IMG/VR virus record: IMGVR_UViG_3300042691_047309
Span: 1 to 64,000 of that record
Source of the DNA: a virus
Reading direction: 5' to 3' (one strand)
Length of the DNA: 64,000 nt
Shown here: positions 1 to 6,245 of the stretch, piece after piece
How the letters are laid out: each line of letters begins with the position of its first letter
How positions within the stretch are numbered: the first letter of the stretch is position 1
Made by a program: the position numbers and the translations under genes
Notes under the pieces: generated by a model
Database searches by the model: none
The model's input: the letters and a program-made list of their open reading frames with translations, nothing else
Told to the model about the DNA's origin: nothing

Positions 1-8
1 ATTTTATA

Positions 9-16
9 TATATTTG
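9..16 (+). promoter_or_regulatory. Bacteroidetes-type -7 element
   Basis: TATATTTG fits the Bacteroidetes -7 consensus TAnnTTTG and ends 4 nt before the ATG at 21. The transcript would start at or next to the start codon, giving a leaderless mRNA. The -33 element would lie outside the window. Confidence 0.55.
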
Positions 17-20
17 CATT

Positions 21-497
21 ATGAATTTAAAAGAACCATTTGTTATACTTCTTGTTGGTCCAACTTTATCGGGTAAATCTACCTGGATAAGAAATAACTA
101 TCCAAATGTAAATGTTATTTCTAGAGACGAAATAGTTATGGAAGTTGCTGGAACCAGAGATTATAATAAAGCATTTAATACTGTTGATCATAAGTTAGTT
201 GATAAAGTTTTAGCAGAAAGACTCACCGAATCAAACTCCAATAAAACATCGACTATTGTTGATATGACAAATATGACAGTAAAAAGAAGAGAACAAACTT
301 TGAGATATTTTGACGATAGTTTTTACAAAGTTGCTGTTATATTTCCTATACTTTCTGATGATGAATATCAAAAGAGAAACATCGATAGAAATGCAAAAGA
401 GAATAAGTGGATACCACCAACTGTTATTAAATCAATGATTGATTCTTATCAAGAGCCTACTACTGTAGAGGGATTTGATAATATTATTTCTCTATAA
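21..497 (+). CDS. Polynucleotide 5'-kinase-type P-loop protein
   Basis: A 158-residue P-loop kinase resembling the kinase half of T4 polynucleotide kinase. It has a Walker A motif GPTLSGKST at residues 13-21, SRDEI near 34-38 (T4 has NRDD), a D-x-TN-x-T-x-x-RR stretch near 80-90 and an arginine lid RNIDRNAKENK near 118. In T4 this domain phosphorylates 5'-OH ends so that RNA ligase can reseal cleaved tRNA. The 3'-phosphatase half is absent. An Rnl1-type ligase lies at 53941, so a split repair pair is plausible. Other AAA_33 small-molecule kinases cannot be excluded. Confidence 0.75.
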   Translation: MNLKEPFVILLVGPTLSGKSTWIRNNYPNVNVISRDEIVMEVAGTRDYNKAFNTVDHKLVDKVLAERLTESNSNKTSTIVDMTNMTVKRREQTLRYFDDSFYKVAVIFPILSDDEYQKRNIDRNAKENKWIPPTVIKSMIDSYQEPTTVEGFDNIISL

Positions 498-511
498 AAA
501 ATCCTTAAAAT

Positions 512-543
512 TTTGGTAAAATCGAATATTTATACTATATTTG
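512..543 (+). promoter_or_regulatory. Host-type promoter TTTG-N20-TATATTTG
   Basis: TTTG at 512-515 and TATATTTG at 536-543 are separated by exactly 20 nt, matching the Bacteroidetes -33/-7 arrangement. The box ends 20 nt before the ATG at 564, so the transcript would have a short leader. Confidence 0.7.
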
Positions 544-563
544 TATAAATAATAACGATATAT

Positions 564-920
564 ATGATTTCTACTGAGCACGTAATTGACTTTGACAACT
601 TAGTTCTAACAGATAAAGATGTTTTTGACGATTGGGAATATCTTATTTGCGAGCACGATGGTAGTTATAGTCAAGACTCACAATACCTTTATTTTGATTA
701 TAAAGGATTGGAAGTTGTGATTGGTTTTGAATTGACTATCAGAGGATGGTCTTGGTATAAACCATCATCATATATGGAACCAGAAGATGGTGAAACTAAA
801 ATTACTGATGTTGAGATAGATGTTGATTTCTTCTCAATTGAAGATGAAGAGGTAACCATTGATAAAGACTTGAAAAAGAATTTATTAGAGGTAGTAAAGA
901 AATATGTTAGTTATGAATAA
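564..920 (+). CDS. Hypothetical acidic protein
   Basis: A 118-residue strongly acidic protein that I do not recognise. It has no membrane segment or signal peptide. The middle is aromatic-rich (ELTIRGWSWYKP) and the C-terminal half is acidic and beta-like (DVEIDVDFFSI). It is the first gene behind a clear host-type promoter and overlaps the next gene by 17 nt, so the two are probably co-transcribed early. Confidence 0.7.
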   Translation: MISTEHVIDFDNLVLTDKDVFDDWEYLICEHDGSYSQDSQYLYFDYKGLEVVIGFELTIRGWSWYKPSSYMEPEDGETKITDVEIDVDFFSIEDEEVTIDKDLKKNLLEVVKKYVSYE

Positions 921-1230
921 AGTTTATTTTAACAAAGAAGAAAATTATTGGTTTGTAAATGAACCAGAAGATTTCTATTCCTTTAAATTTGTTAATATTG
1001 AAACTAACAAAGAGTCAAGTCAGATTTTATCATGGACTAGAGGACTTGGATTAGAAGAATATCCACATCATATTAGAATGTATGATGTTGATATTGAGGA
1101 TGTAAAATATTTCTTTCTTATGAGAAAAGAAGAAACATATTATATAATTGAATCTGAAAATCCAATGGAATTGGAAAAACTTATAAATAATCACAACATA
1201 TTTTTTGTAGGTGAAACTATGAATTCTTAG
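904..1230 (+). CDS. Hypothetical protein
   Basis: A 108-residue protein without recognisable motifs. The ATG at 904 gives MLVMNKVYF. An internal ATG at 913 is an equally good start and would shorten the overlap with the upstream gene to 8 nt. The sequence is rich in E, Y and F. It sits between the preceding small gene and a flavoprotein gene that has its own late-type box. Confidence 0.65.
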   Translation: MLVMNKVYFNKEENYWFVNEPEDFYSFKFVNIETNKESSQILSWTRGLGLEEYPHHIRMYDVDIEDVKYFFLMRKEETYYIIESENPMELEKLINNHNIFFVGETMNS

Positions 1231-1232
1231 TT

Positions 1233-1244
1233 TTAATATATACT
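1233..1244 (+). promoter_or_regulatory. Late-promoter-like box TTAATATATACT
   Basis: TTAATATATACT ends 4 nt before the ATG at 1249. It belongs to the recurrent TATATATACT family in this window, similar to the T4 late box TATAAATACTAT. Transcription from it would be leaderless or nearly so. Confidence 0.5.
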
Positions 1245-1248
1245 CCTA

Positions 1249-2103
1249 ATGAAAGTAAGAAAATTAGGAGATTGGAAACCAAAAGTTTTGGTTTTTCAGG
1301 GATCACCCAGAGATCCAGACACTTGTGCAAACATGGAGTCAAAAACTCATAAGATTGTTGAGTATATGATTTCTAAGTGGTCTCCATTTGTTAATTTTCA
1401 AGTAATTGATCTTTCAGTAAATCATTCAAAAAAACCAATAATTCAACCTTGTAAAGGTTGTGTTTCTACTGCTGGTGGATTTCACTGTCATTTTCAGTGC
1501 TCTTGTTTTTTTAAAGGAGACTCTGAAAAGCCAGACCTTCTAAAAGAACAAGACGTTTATACTAAACTTCAGGATTGTGATGCTTTTATCATAGTATCAC
1601 CAATACATTGGCATTCACTCACTGCTCAAATTAAGACTCTTTTTGATCGTTTAGTTTGTATCAATCAAACGCTTACGGTTGATGATGCAAAGAAATTAAT
1701 GGGAGACGACAATATAAAGAATTCAGAAATCACTGGTAAGTTTTCACGTTCTGGAAAATATGATCATTTATTAAGAAATCATCTTGAAGGAAAAGTTGCT
1801 GCCTTTTATGCTCATGGAGACAACGGAGCTGACGACTATGAAGGAAAAGAATTACCAGATTCATATTCAGATGTTTTTGATGATGGATTTGGTAATAATC
1901 CAAAAGCGACGGTAATGCCTTATGTGATGCAATTGAAATACTCTGGTGTTTATGTTCCTAATGAGTTAATAGAAGCATTCTATGTAAATCAAGGAATTGA
2001 TTATAACTTGGCAAATAAAACATTTAACAATACTAAAGATTTTTTTGATAGAGCTGATAATCTTTTAGAAAACCTACTAACTTATTTAGAAGAAAATAAA
2101 TAA
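1249..2103 (+). CDS. NAD(P)H-dependent FMN reductase / flavodoxin-fold protein
   Basis: A 284-residue flavodoxin-fold oxidoreductase. The N-terminal strand leads to an FMN-phosphate loop, FQGSPRDPDTCANM near 16-29. The stretch SPIHWHSLTAQIKTLFDR near 117-134 matches the family's P-I-x-W-x-x-x-x-x-x-K-x-x-D-R signature. An unusual cysteine cluster, C-x2-C-x8-C-x3-C-x-C near residues 68-85, precedes it and could bind metal or an Fe-S cluster as in iron-sulfur flavoproteins. It would be cytosolic; the electron acceptor is unknown. It has its own late-type box. Confidence 0.8.
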   Translation: MKVRKLGDWKPKVLVFQGSPRDPDTCANMESKTHKIVEYMISKWSPFVNFQVIDLSVNHSKKPIIQPCKGCVSTAGGFHCHFQCSCFFKGDSEKPDLLKEQDVYTKLQDCDAFIIVSPIHWHSLTAQIKTLFDRLVCINQTLTVDDAKKLMGDDNIKNSEITGKFSRSGKYDHLLRNHLEGKVAAFYAHGDNGADDYEGKELPDSYSDVFDDGFGNNPKATVMPYVMQLKYSGVYVPNELIEAFYVNQGIDYNLANKTFNNTKDFFDRADNLLENLLTYLEENK

Positions 2104-2162
2104 AGTATGAGATTATTAGAAATTTTTTTCTAAAATGAATATTAAAAATTGAATTGACAAAG

Positions 2163-2173
2163 TTAATATATAG
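2163..2173 (+). promoter_or_regulatory. Late-promoter-like box TTAATATATAG
   Basis: TTAATATATAG ends 3 nt before the ATG at 2177, with the same geometry as the box at 1233-1244. Confidence 0.45.
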
Positions 2174-2176
2174 AAT

Positions 2177-2686
2177 ATGAATTATCTAAAAAAGTTTAAT
2201 GAAGAAGTTGGTTTTGATGATGAGGAAACAAGAGATAGACTTGAAATACCCAATCTTAGAGGAGAATTTGAACCATATAGTCCAACTATGAAACCTTACT
2301 ATGTTCCAAGTGGTAAAATAAATACTTCTACTGAACTTAAAAAAATTCTTTTTAGATATCCTATATTAGAAGATTTTCATAAAGATTCAAAAAGAATAGA
2401 AGGTTCTATTTTAGAATCTTTTTATGCAACAAGTAAAACTCCTGTTAATGGAGAAGATTTTTACGCACAATTATCATTTGCTTTTCATGAAGGTCAGTAC
2501 TATATTGGTACTATTCTCAGAGATAGGTTGGATTGGAATAATGAAGAAAAATGGGTAAAGCATACTTTCTTTTTTGATAAAATAGAAGAGACTTTTTCGG
2601 TTGCAGAATCTTTTTTAAAATGTTGCGATAAACTTGGAATACTAGATTCTGATGATTTATCAAAATTTGACTCACTTTTTAATTAA
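2177..2686 (+). CDS. Leader-bearing hypothetical protein
   Basis: A 169-residue protein starting MNYLKKFNEE, a variant of the leader peptide shared by 24 proteins in this window and the only one so far upstream of the others. The rest (acidic start, PYYVPSGK near 41-48, aromatic centre) is not recognised. A capsid-packaged role is inferred from the leader only. It is followed by the RNA island and has its own late-type box. Confidence 0.7.
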   Translation: MNYLKKFNEEVGFDDEETRDRLEIPNLRGEFEPYSPTMKPYYVPSGKINTSTELKKILFRYPILEDFHKDSKRIEGSILESFYATSKTPVNGEDFYAQLSFAFHEGQYYIGTILRDRLDWNNEEKWVKHTFFFDKIEETFSVAESFLKCCDKLGILDSDDLSKFDSLFN

Positions 2687-2709
2687 TTTTTCATTTTTTT
2701 CTTAAAATA

Positions 2710-2741
2710 TTTGGTGAAATTAAATTCTTGCCTTATCTTTG
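2710..2741 (+). promoter_or_regulatory. Host-type promoter for tRNA-Tyr
   Basis: TTTG (2710-2713), 20 nt, then TATCTTTG (2734-2741), ending 13 nt before the mature tRNA 5' end. It has the same design as the promoters at 2863 and 3065. Confidence 0.75.
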
Positions 2742-2754
2742 TATTCACAACGAT

Positions 2755-2842
2755 GGGGAAGTTCCAGAGCGGCAAATGGAGTTACATAGTAATGTGACTG
2801 GTCTCAAAAGATCTTCGGTGGTTCGAGTCCAACCCTTTCCCA
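2755..2842 (+). tRNA. tRNA-Tyr (GTA), class II, with unusual loops
   Basis: An 88-nt class II tRNA. The acceptor GGGGAAG (2755-2761) pairs with CTTTCCC (2835-2841), followed by discriminator A. The D arm CCA-GAGCGGCAAA-TGG matches bacterial tRNA-Tyr. The anticodon stem GTTAC/GTGAC closes an 8-nt loop ATAGTAAT containing GTA. The long variable arm is GGTCT-caaa-AGATC. Two oddities are that A instead of T precedes GTA in an enlarged loop, and that GGTGG/CCAACC in the T stem needs a bulged A. CCA is not encoded. Isotype comes from overall similarity to tRNA-Tyr. Confidence 0.75.
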
Positions 2843-2862
2843 CAAAATAAAATAAAAAAAGA

Positions 2863-2894
2863 TTTGGTAGATTGAAAAAGTTTACTTATCTTTG
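2863..2894 (+). promoter_or_regulatory. Host-type promoter for a small structured RNA
   Basis: TTTG (2863-2866), 20 nt, TATCTTTG (2887-2894). The box is followed within a few bases by a structured segment with no start codon, so the product is an RNA. Confidence 0.7.
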
Positions 2895-2897
2895 TAA

Positions 2898-2982
2898 AAC
2901 AAATCACGGGTGGCTCCCTTAATAGTTAAGGCTGACCTTAAGCATCCACCGAGAGGTATACAGGGGCGAAAGTGATTTTTTT
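2898..2982 (+). ncRNA. Small structured RNA of unknown class
   Basis: An ~85-nt transcription unit with its own promoter. AAATCAC (2901-2907) pairs with GTGATTT (2972-2978), which runs into a T tract. Inside, GGTGG pairs with CCACC and encloses the hairpin CCTTAA-TAG-TTAAGG. CTCCCT near 2914 could also pair with the AGGGG near 2962, giving a pseudoknot. No ORF is present. It does not match a riboswitch that I recognise. It could be a trans-acting sRNA or a leader whose terminator is regulated. Confidence 0.5.
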
Positions 2983-3006
2983 AAAATTAGACATTTAAGA
3001 TAGCCT

Positions 3007-3027
3007 AATCGGAAACAAATCGGAAAC
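3007..3027 (+). repeat. 10-bp direct repeat AATCGGAAAC
   Basis: AATCGGAAAC occurs at 3007-3016 and 3018-3027, separated by one base, in the spacer between the small RNA and the initiator tRNA promoter. Function unknown; it may be part of a flanking AGAC/GTCT stem. Confidence 0.6.
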
Positions 3028-3064
3028 GTCTGATATAAGTTAAACAAAAATTTTTACAAAAAGA

Positions 3065-3096
3065 TTTGGTCAAAATAAAAAAAGTTCATATCTTTG
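3065..3096 (+). promoter_or_regulatory. Host-type promoter for the tRNA-Met/large RNA unit
   Basis: TTTG (3065-3068), 20 nt, TATCTTTG (3089-3096). It is the only promoter of this form between 3065 and the terminator at 4493, so it probably drives initiator tRNA, the 1-kb RNA and the two downstream tRNAs as one precursor. Confidence 0.7.
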
Positions 3097-3134
3097 TAAA
3101 ACAAATAAGAAATAAGAAATATAAAAATACACAT

Positions 3135-3207
<73 letters not shown>

Positions 3208-3210
3208 CAA

Positions 3211-4215
3211 AGAGTTCTCAACGGAGAACAACGTTCTTTGACATATTGATCTTTAACAGTCGGTTTCGACTGACTGTGAAAAGAAGGGCGGCTTATAGTC
3301 CTTAAAATAAACCGTGAAAGCGGGATAAAGTAAATAGAATAGCTAAATCTGTTTGCGTCTTGAATCTTCGGATTTGAGGTCGAGTAAGCAAGTGGGACAC
3401 CACAAAACCTTATTAGTCGAGGGTAACACTGTAGATGAAATGGATTTGTGACCAGGCAATTGTAGTTGTTTGGTTGACCTCGGAAGAGGAATAGGATTAA
3501 CCCATAGGATTGTTGCAAGAAGTAGTGACTCACCGGTTGTTATCATTGCGGAATCCAACTTAATAGGTATCTTAAAGTTGAAAGACAATCATTCGTACAG
3601 GTGGTGCTGTTGTTTGACACTTTTCTCTCTACCAGGGGAGTTATGGTGAAGATATCTTGAAGAGTTGTGGTGGAGGCATCACACGGAGTAGTTCAGTATT
3701 CTTGAGGTCAAAAGCTTTGAGAGCTGAGAGGTAACCACTACTTCGACACAATCTACAAAGCACTAAATTTCACTATTAATGAAACATTTAAAAAGGAAAT
3801 CAAAAGTGTTACCTAGTTACTGATGAAAAGTACCTACTTAGTCGTGAGTGTTCACGGCCACTGAAGCTCGAAAGGCTGATGTGATTTCATCGAAAAGCTT
3901 ATAGAGGGTCGAACCTCGAGTCAGCTCGCAAGGTTGAGTAAGTGGATTAAATGGAGAGTAATTAGTAACTTAAGGAGTGGTTAGTCTAACTAACCGGTAC
4001 TGACAGAGTACTTCTCAAAAGGAAGTGGATAAGAAGGGAAACCATAATCTAACAAAAGTTCTGTCGTAATAAGGTGTAATCTCAACCTTTTCTGGTCGGT
4101 TCATAGGAACCTCTGAGAGCGAGACTCAGACCGACCTCAAAGTTTTCGTAGTGGTTAACTTCCCTTTAATTAGGGAGTCTGTCATAGACAGGATGGGTAC
4201 TTAACCCCATACTAA
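3211..4215 (+). ncRNA. Large structured noncoding RNA, GOLLD/ROOL-type candidate
   Basis: About 1 kb between two tRNA genes, with no sense-strand ORF and visibly higher G+C than its surroundings. Hairpins that can be read directly: GTTCTC/GAGAAC (3214-3229), ACAGTC/GACTGT (3256-3277), an 8-bp stem capped by a TTCG tetraloop (3359-3378), CCTC-GGAA-GAGG with a GNRA loop (3478-3489), GGTTAG/CTAACC (3979-3995), GTACT/AGTAC (3997-4011), a three-way junction (4094-4136) in which GGTCGG/CCGACC encloses GTTC/GAAC and TCTGAG/CTCAGA, TCCCT/AGGGA (4162-4177) and CTGTC/GACAG (4180-4187). Size, phage context and tRNA neighbours fit the GOLLD and ROOL families. Membership is inferred; a new class is equally possible. 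Confidence 0.7.
3233..3258 (+). promoter_or_regulatory. boxA-like antitermination signals
   Basis: GTTCTTTGACATA (3233-3245) resembles the sequence ahead of Bacteroidetes 16S rRNA genes. TGATCTTTAACA (3247-3258) differs from E. coli rrn boxA TGCTCTTTAACA at two positions. Both lie at the 5' end of the long untranslated RNA, where Nus-factor antitermination would be needed to prevent Rho-dependent termination. Confidence 0.45.
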
Positions 4216-4220
4216 ATCTT

Positions 4221-4326
4221 GGCCCGTTCGTCTAGAGGACTCTTAAAAGAGATACAGAAACTTTGTGAACGTAGAGGACGCCTAACTTTTCATTAGGAGA
4301 CATGGGTTCGAATCCCATACGGGCTA
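4221..4326 (+). tRNA. tRNA with ~33-36-nt D-loop insertion (Glu-like body)
   Basis: A 106-nt gene. Acceptor GGCCCGT pairs with ACGGGCT; D stem GTC/GAC; anticodon stem CCTAA/TTAGG; T arm ATGGG-TTCGAAT-CCCAT; discriminator A. The D loop (4233-4276) is 44 nt instead of 8-12. The extra sequence is flanked by a direct repeat TAGAGGAC and contains the hairpin CTCT-TAAA-AGAG. The body (TTCGTCTAGAGG) resembles tRNA-Glu. The loop CTTTTCA reads TTT by stem geometry and TTC if shifted by one, so the isotype (Lys or Glu) is open. CCA is not encoded. Confidence 0.7.
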
Positions 4327-4383
4327 CTTATTTCTTTTATTTATAATATCAGATATATTCAAAATTTATGTATAATAAAATAT

Positions 4384-4487
4384 GGTCCTTTAGCTCAGTA
4401 GGTTAGAGCAACTGACTCTAAGTGTTATAAGTAAATTAACACAACGTTATAATCAGTAGGTCCACGGTTCGAACCCGTGAAGGACCA
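4384..4487 (+). tRNA. tRNA with a 30-nt insertion in the anticodon loop
   Basis: A 104-nt gene. Every arm is canonical: GGTCCTT/AAGGACC, D arm GCTC-AGTAGGTTA-GAGC, anticodon stem ACTGA/TCAGT, T arm CACGG-TTCGAAC-CCGTG, discriminator A. The anticodon loop is 37 nt (4422-4458) instead of 7. Removing 30 nt restores a 74-nt tRNA. The insertion contains the perfect hairpin GTGTTA/TAACAC. If an intron sat at the usual 37/38 position, the spliced loop would be CTCTAAA (anticodon CTA). Using the last seven bases gives TAT. Amino acid identity therefore cannot be assigned. Confidence 0.75.
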
Positions 4488-4492
4488 CAAAT

Positions 4493-4519
4493 CCATCAAA
4501 AAATTTGGTGGGTTTTTTT
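4493..4519 (+). terminator. Terminator of the RNA island, overlapping the next promoter
   Basis: CCATC (4493-4497) pairs with GGTGG (4507-4511), followed by a T run (4513-4519). The 3' arm shares the TTTG at 4504-4507 with the -33 element of the downstream promoter. Confidence 0.65.
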
Positions 4520-4535
4520 ATTTTTATTATATTTG
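4504..4535 (+). promoter_or_regulatory. Host-type promoter TTTG-N20-TATATTTG
   Basis: TTTG (4504-4507), 20 nt, TATATTTG (4528-4535), ending 5 nt before the ATG at 4541, so leaderless transcription is expected. Confidence 0.7.
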
Positions 4536-4540
4536 TTATT

Positions 4541-4804
4541 ATGAATATTTTCACAAAAGCTGAACTAACTAGAGTATTATCAATAAAAGTAAAGGAAGAT
4601 GAGATAAAAAACTTTTGCCTGACCGATACTTATTTACATATTCAAAAATCAAAGAGGACTAGTTTTACTTTTAAATTATCTGATATATCTGATAAGATTT
4701 TGATAAAAGTTATTCGTAAAAAAACACCAAATCCTTCTGTTCAAAATATAAAAGATTTTTACAAGTCGGAAATTAGAAATTCAAAAATTTTAGAAATACT
4801 ATAA
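4541..4804 (+). CDS. Hypothetical protein
   Basis: An 87-residue lysine-rich protein that I do not recognise (starts MNIFTKAELTRV). I chose the ATG at 4541 rather than the in-frame TTG at 4505, because the latter lies inside the terminator and promoter. First of four small overlapping genes to 5713; its stop overlaps the next ATG (TAATG). Confidence 0.65.
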   Translation: MNIFTKAELTRVLSIKVKEDEIKNFCLTDTYLHIQKSKRTSFTFKLSDISDKILIKVIRKKTPNPSVQNIKDFYKSEIRNSKILEIL

Positions 4805-5145
4805 TGAGTCCAGAAAGAGTACTATATCACATAGATAACCAAGTTTTGGATAAAATTAATTTAGGCCAAAGATGGGATGATATAATTGAATATTTAACTT
4901 CAAATGTAAAAAGATATAAAAAGAGAGACGCTTATATTCAGGTAAGTGAAAAATATCTTATAAATAACTGGGAAAGGATAGAGTGGAAAAAAAGAATGAC
5001 AACAATGCTTGTTATACAATCTATGAGAAGAATTTCAGATATAAAATGGATAAGCGAAAATCATAACAAATTTCCAAGATATAGTTCCCATAAAATGTAT
5101 AAATTAGTATCATTAAAGGATAAATTAAAGGCTAATATATGTTAG
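4804..5145 (+). CDS. Hypothetical basic protein
   Basis: A 113-residue protein, basic and probably helical, with no recognised motif (contains QRWDDIIEYLTSNVKRYKKR). It overlaps the next gene by 7 nt. The arrangement suggests translational coupling inside the four-gene unit 4541-5713. Small size and position behind a host-type promoter fit an early host-takeover gene, but that is only inference. Confidence 0.65.
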   Translation: MSPERVLYHIDNQVLDKINLGQRWDDIIEYLTSNVKRYKKRDAYIQVSEKYLINNWERIEWKKRMTTMLVIQSMRRISDIKWISENHNKFPRYSSHKMYKLVSLKDKLKANIC

Positions 5146-5474
5146 AAAAACTTTGGAAAGACATTGAACTCATTTATGAATCTCAATTTAGATTACTAAA
5201 AAAACCAGGATATGTAGATGATATTATAATTATGTCACAAGATAATTATTACTACATACACCAAATTTCTAAAAGAATTGAAATCAAGATAGAAAAGAAT
5301 TACAACTTAGTTAGAATGTGGGGTGGTGATATACCATATGATATAACAAATTATAAAATTTATGTTAAAAGGGGTGACCAAATATACACCTCTGAAAACT
5401 CTATGATTGAATTGACTTATAAAATAATAACACCTCTTCTAAGAGATTCTAAATTAAAACAAATTGGAGTATGA
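5139..5474 (+). CDS. Hypothetical protein
   Basis: A 111-residue protein without recognised motifs. The aromatic N-terminal half and the PYDITNYKIYVKRGD segment suggest a small alpha/beta fold. Its stop overlaps the ATG at 5471 (ATGA junction). Confidence 0.65.
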   Translation: MLEKLWKDIELIYESQFRLLKKPGYVDDIIIMSQDNYYYIHQISKRIEIKIEKNYNLVRMWGGDIPYDITNYKIYVKRGDQIYTSENSMIELTYKIITPLLRDSKLKQIGV

Positions 5475-5713
5475 AAACATGGTATATGAAATTCAAATTA
5501 GGAGACGTTGTAAAATCAAAATGGAATACCTATGATAAAGATTCTTCTTGTATAGTTGATAGAATATATCAAAGACAAGACAAAATAGATATGGTGAGAT
5601 TGAAGTTTTATTATAACGGTGAAGAGAAGAGAATTAATGTTCCTGCACATTCTTGTGAAATAGACATATCATACGTCAGAAATGATAAGTTGAATAAACT
5701 TTTTGATAGTTAA
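5471..5713 (+). CDS. Hypothetical small protein with shared C-terminal tail
   Basis: An 80-residue protein. The segment KFKLGDVVKSKW near 8-19 resembles the first strand of SH3-like barrels. The C-terminus RNDKLNKLFDS belongs to a tail (R-x-x-K-[LI]-x-x-[LI]-[LF]) that also ends several unrelated small proteins in this window. Function unknown. Last gene of the unit starting at 4541. Confidence 0.65.
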   Translation: MKTWYMKFKLGDVVKSKWNTYDKDSSCIVDRIYQRQDKIDMVRLKFYYNGEEKRINVPAHSCEIDISYVRNDKLNKLFDS

Positions 5714-5714
5714 A

Positions 5715-5726
5715 TTTAATATATAC
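5715..5726 (+). promoter_or_regulatory. Late-promoter-like box TTTAATATATAC
   Basis: The box begins inside the stop region of the preceding gene and ends 24 nt before the ATG at 5751, so it belongs to the class that would give a short untranslated leader. Confidence 0.45.
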
Positions 5727-5750
5727 AATCTAAGTAAATAGTAGATAGAA

Positions 5751-6245
5751 ATGAATATTGAAATTGAAAGAAAGTTCCTCCTAAAGGCAATACCAAAAGG
5801 GGAACCAGTTGAAACCATTGAGATCTTTCAGTGGTATCTGAAAAATTCAGAGGGAATTTGGGAAAGAGCCAGATCCTGCTATTCTGATGTTAAAGGTTTT
5901 TATTTTGTTCACACAATCAAAAAGAATATTGCTCCTGGTATAAATGAAGAAGATGAAAAAATAATCACATCTGAAGAATTTAACCAGTTTGTAGAAAGAT
6001 GTAAAGTCTCACAATCAAAATATATTTCTAAAGAAAGACTAATCTACCCTGATGGTGATTTAAAATGGGAGGTAGATGTTTTTAATAATGGTCACCATCT
6101 TATTGTTGCTGAAATTGAAGTTCCATCTATGGAATATGAAGTTCAAATTCCTAAGTTTATTTCAGATAGACTTCTGATGGAAGTTACTGGAATGAAACAG
6201 TTTGGTAACAGAAACCTATCCAATAAATATGTTAGAAAAAGTTAG
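5751..6245 (+). CDS. CYTH-domain triphosphate tunnel protein
   Basis: 164 residues beginning with the CYTH signature E-I-E-R-K-F-L (residues 4-10), followed by alternating charged strands: RARS near 40, HTIKKN near 53-58, KERLIYP near 98-104 and a C-terminal EVDVFNNG...AEIEV segment. These supply the acidic and basic residues of a triphosphate tunnel. Family members hydrolyse inorganic triphosphate or thiamine triphosphate, or make cAMP (class IV cyclases); the substrate here is unknown. In a phage, hydrolysis of a nucleotide or a defence signal is conceivable but unsupported. Confidence 0.8.
   Translation: MNIEIERKFLLKAIPKGEPVETIEIFQWYLKNSEGIWERARSCYSDVKGFYFVHTIKKNIAPGINEEDEKIITSEEFNQFVERCKVSQSKYISKERLIYPDGDLKWEVDVFNNGHHLIVAEIEVPSMEYEVQIPKFISDRLLMEVTGMKQFGNRNLSNKYVRKS

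Noticed and set aside
3211-4215. rRNA fragment or group I intron
   Set aside because: Apart from the boxA-like 5' end no 16S or 23S signature is visible, and the tRNA-Met upstream is uninterrupted, so nothing is being split.
4505-4540. Upstream TTG start for the gene at 4541
   Set aside because: The extra residues would be encoded by the terminator stem, T run and promoter.
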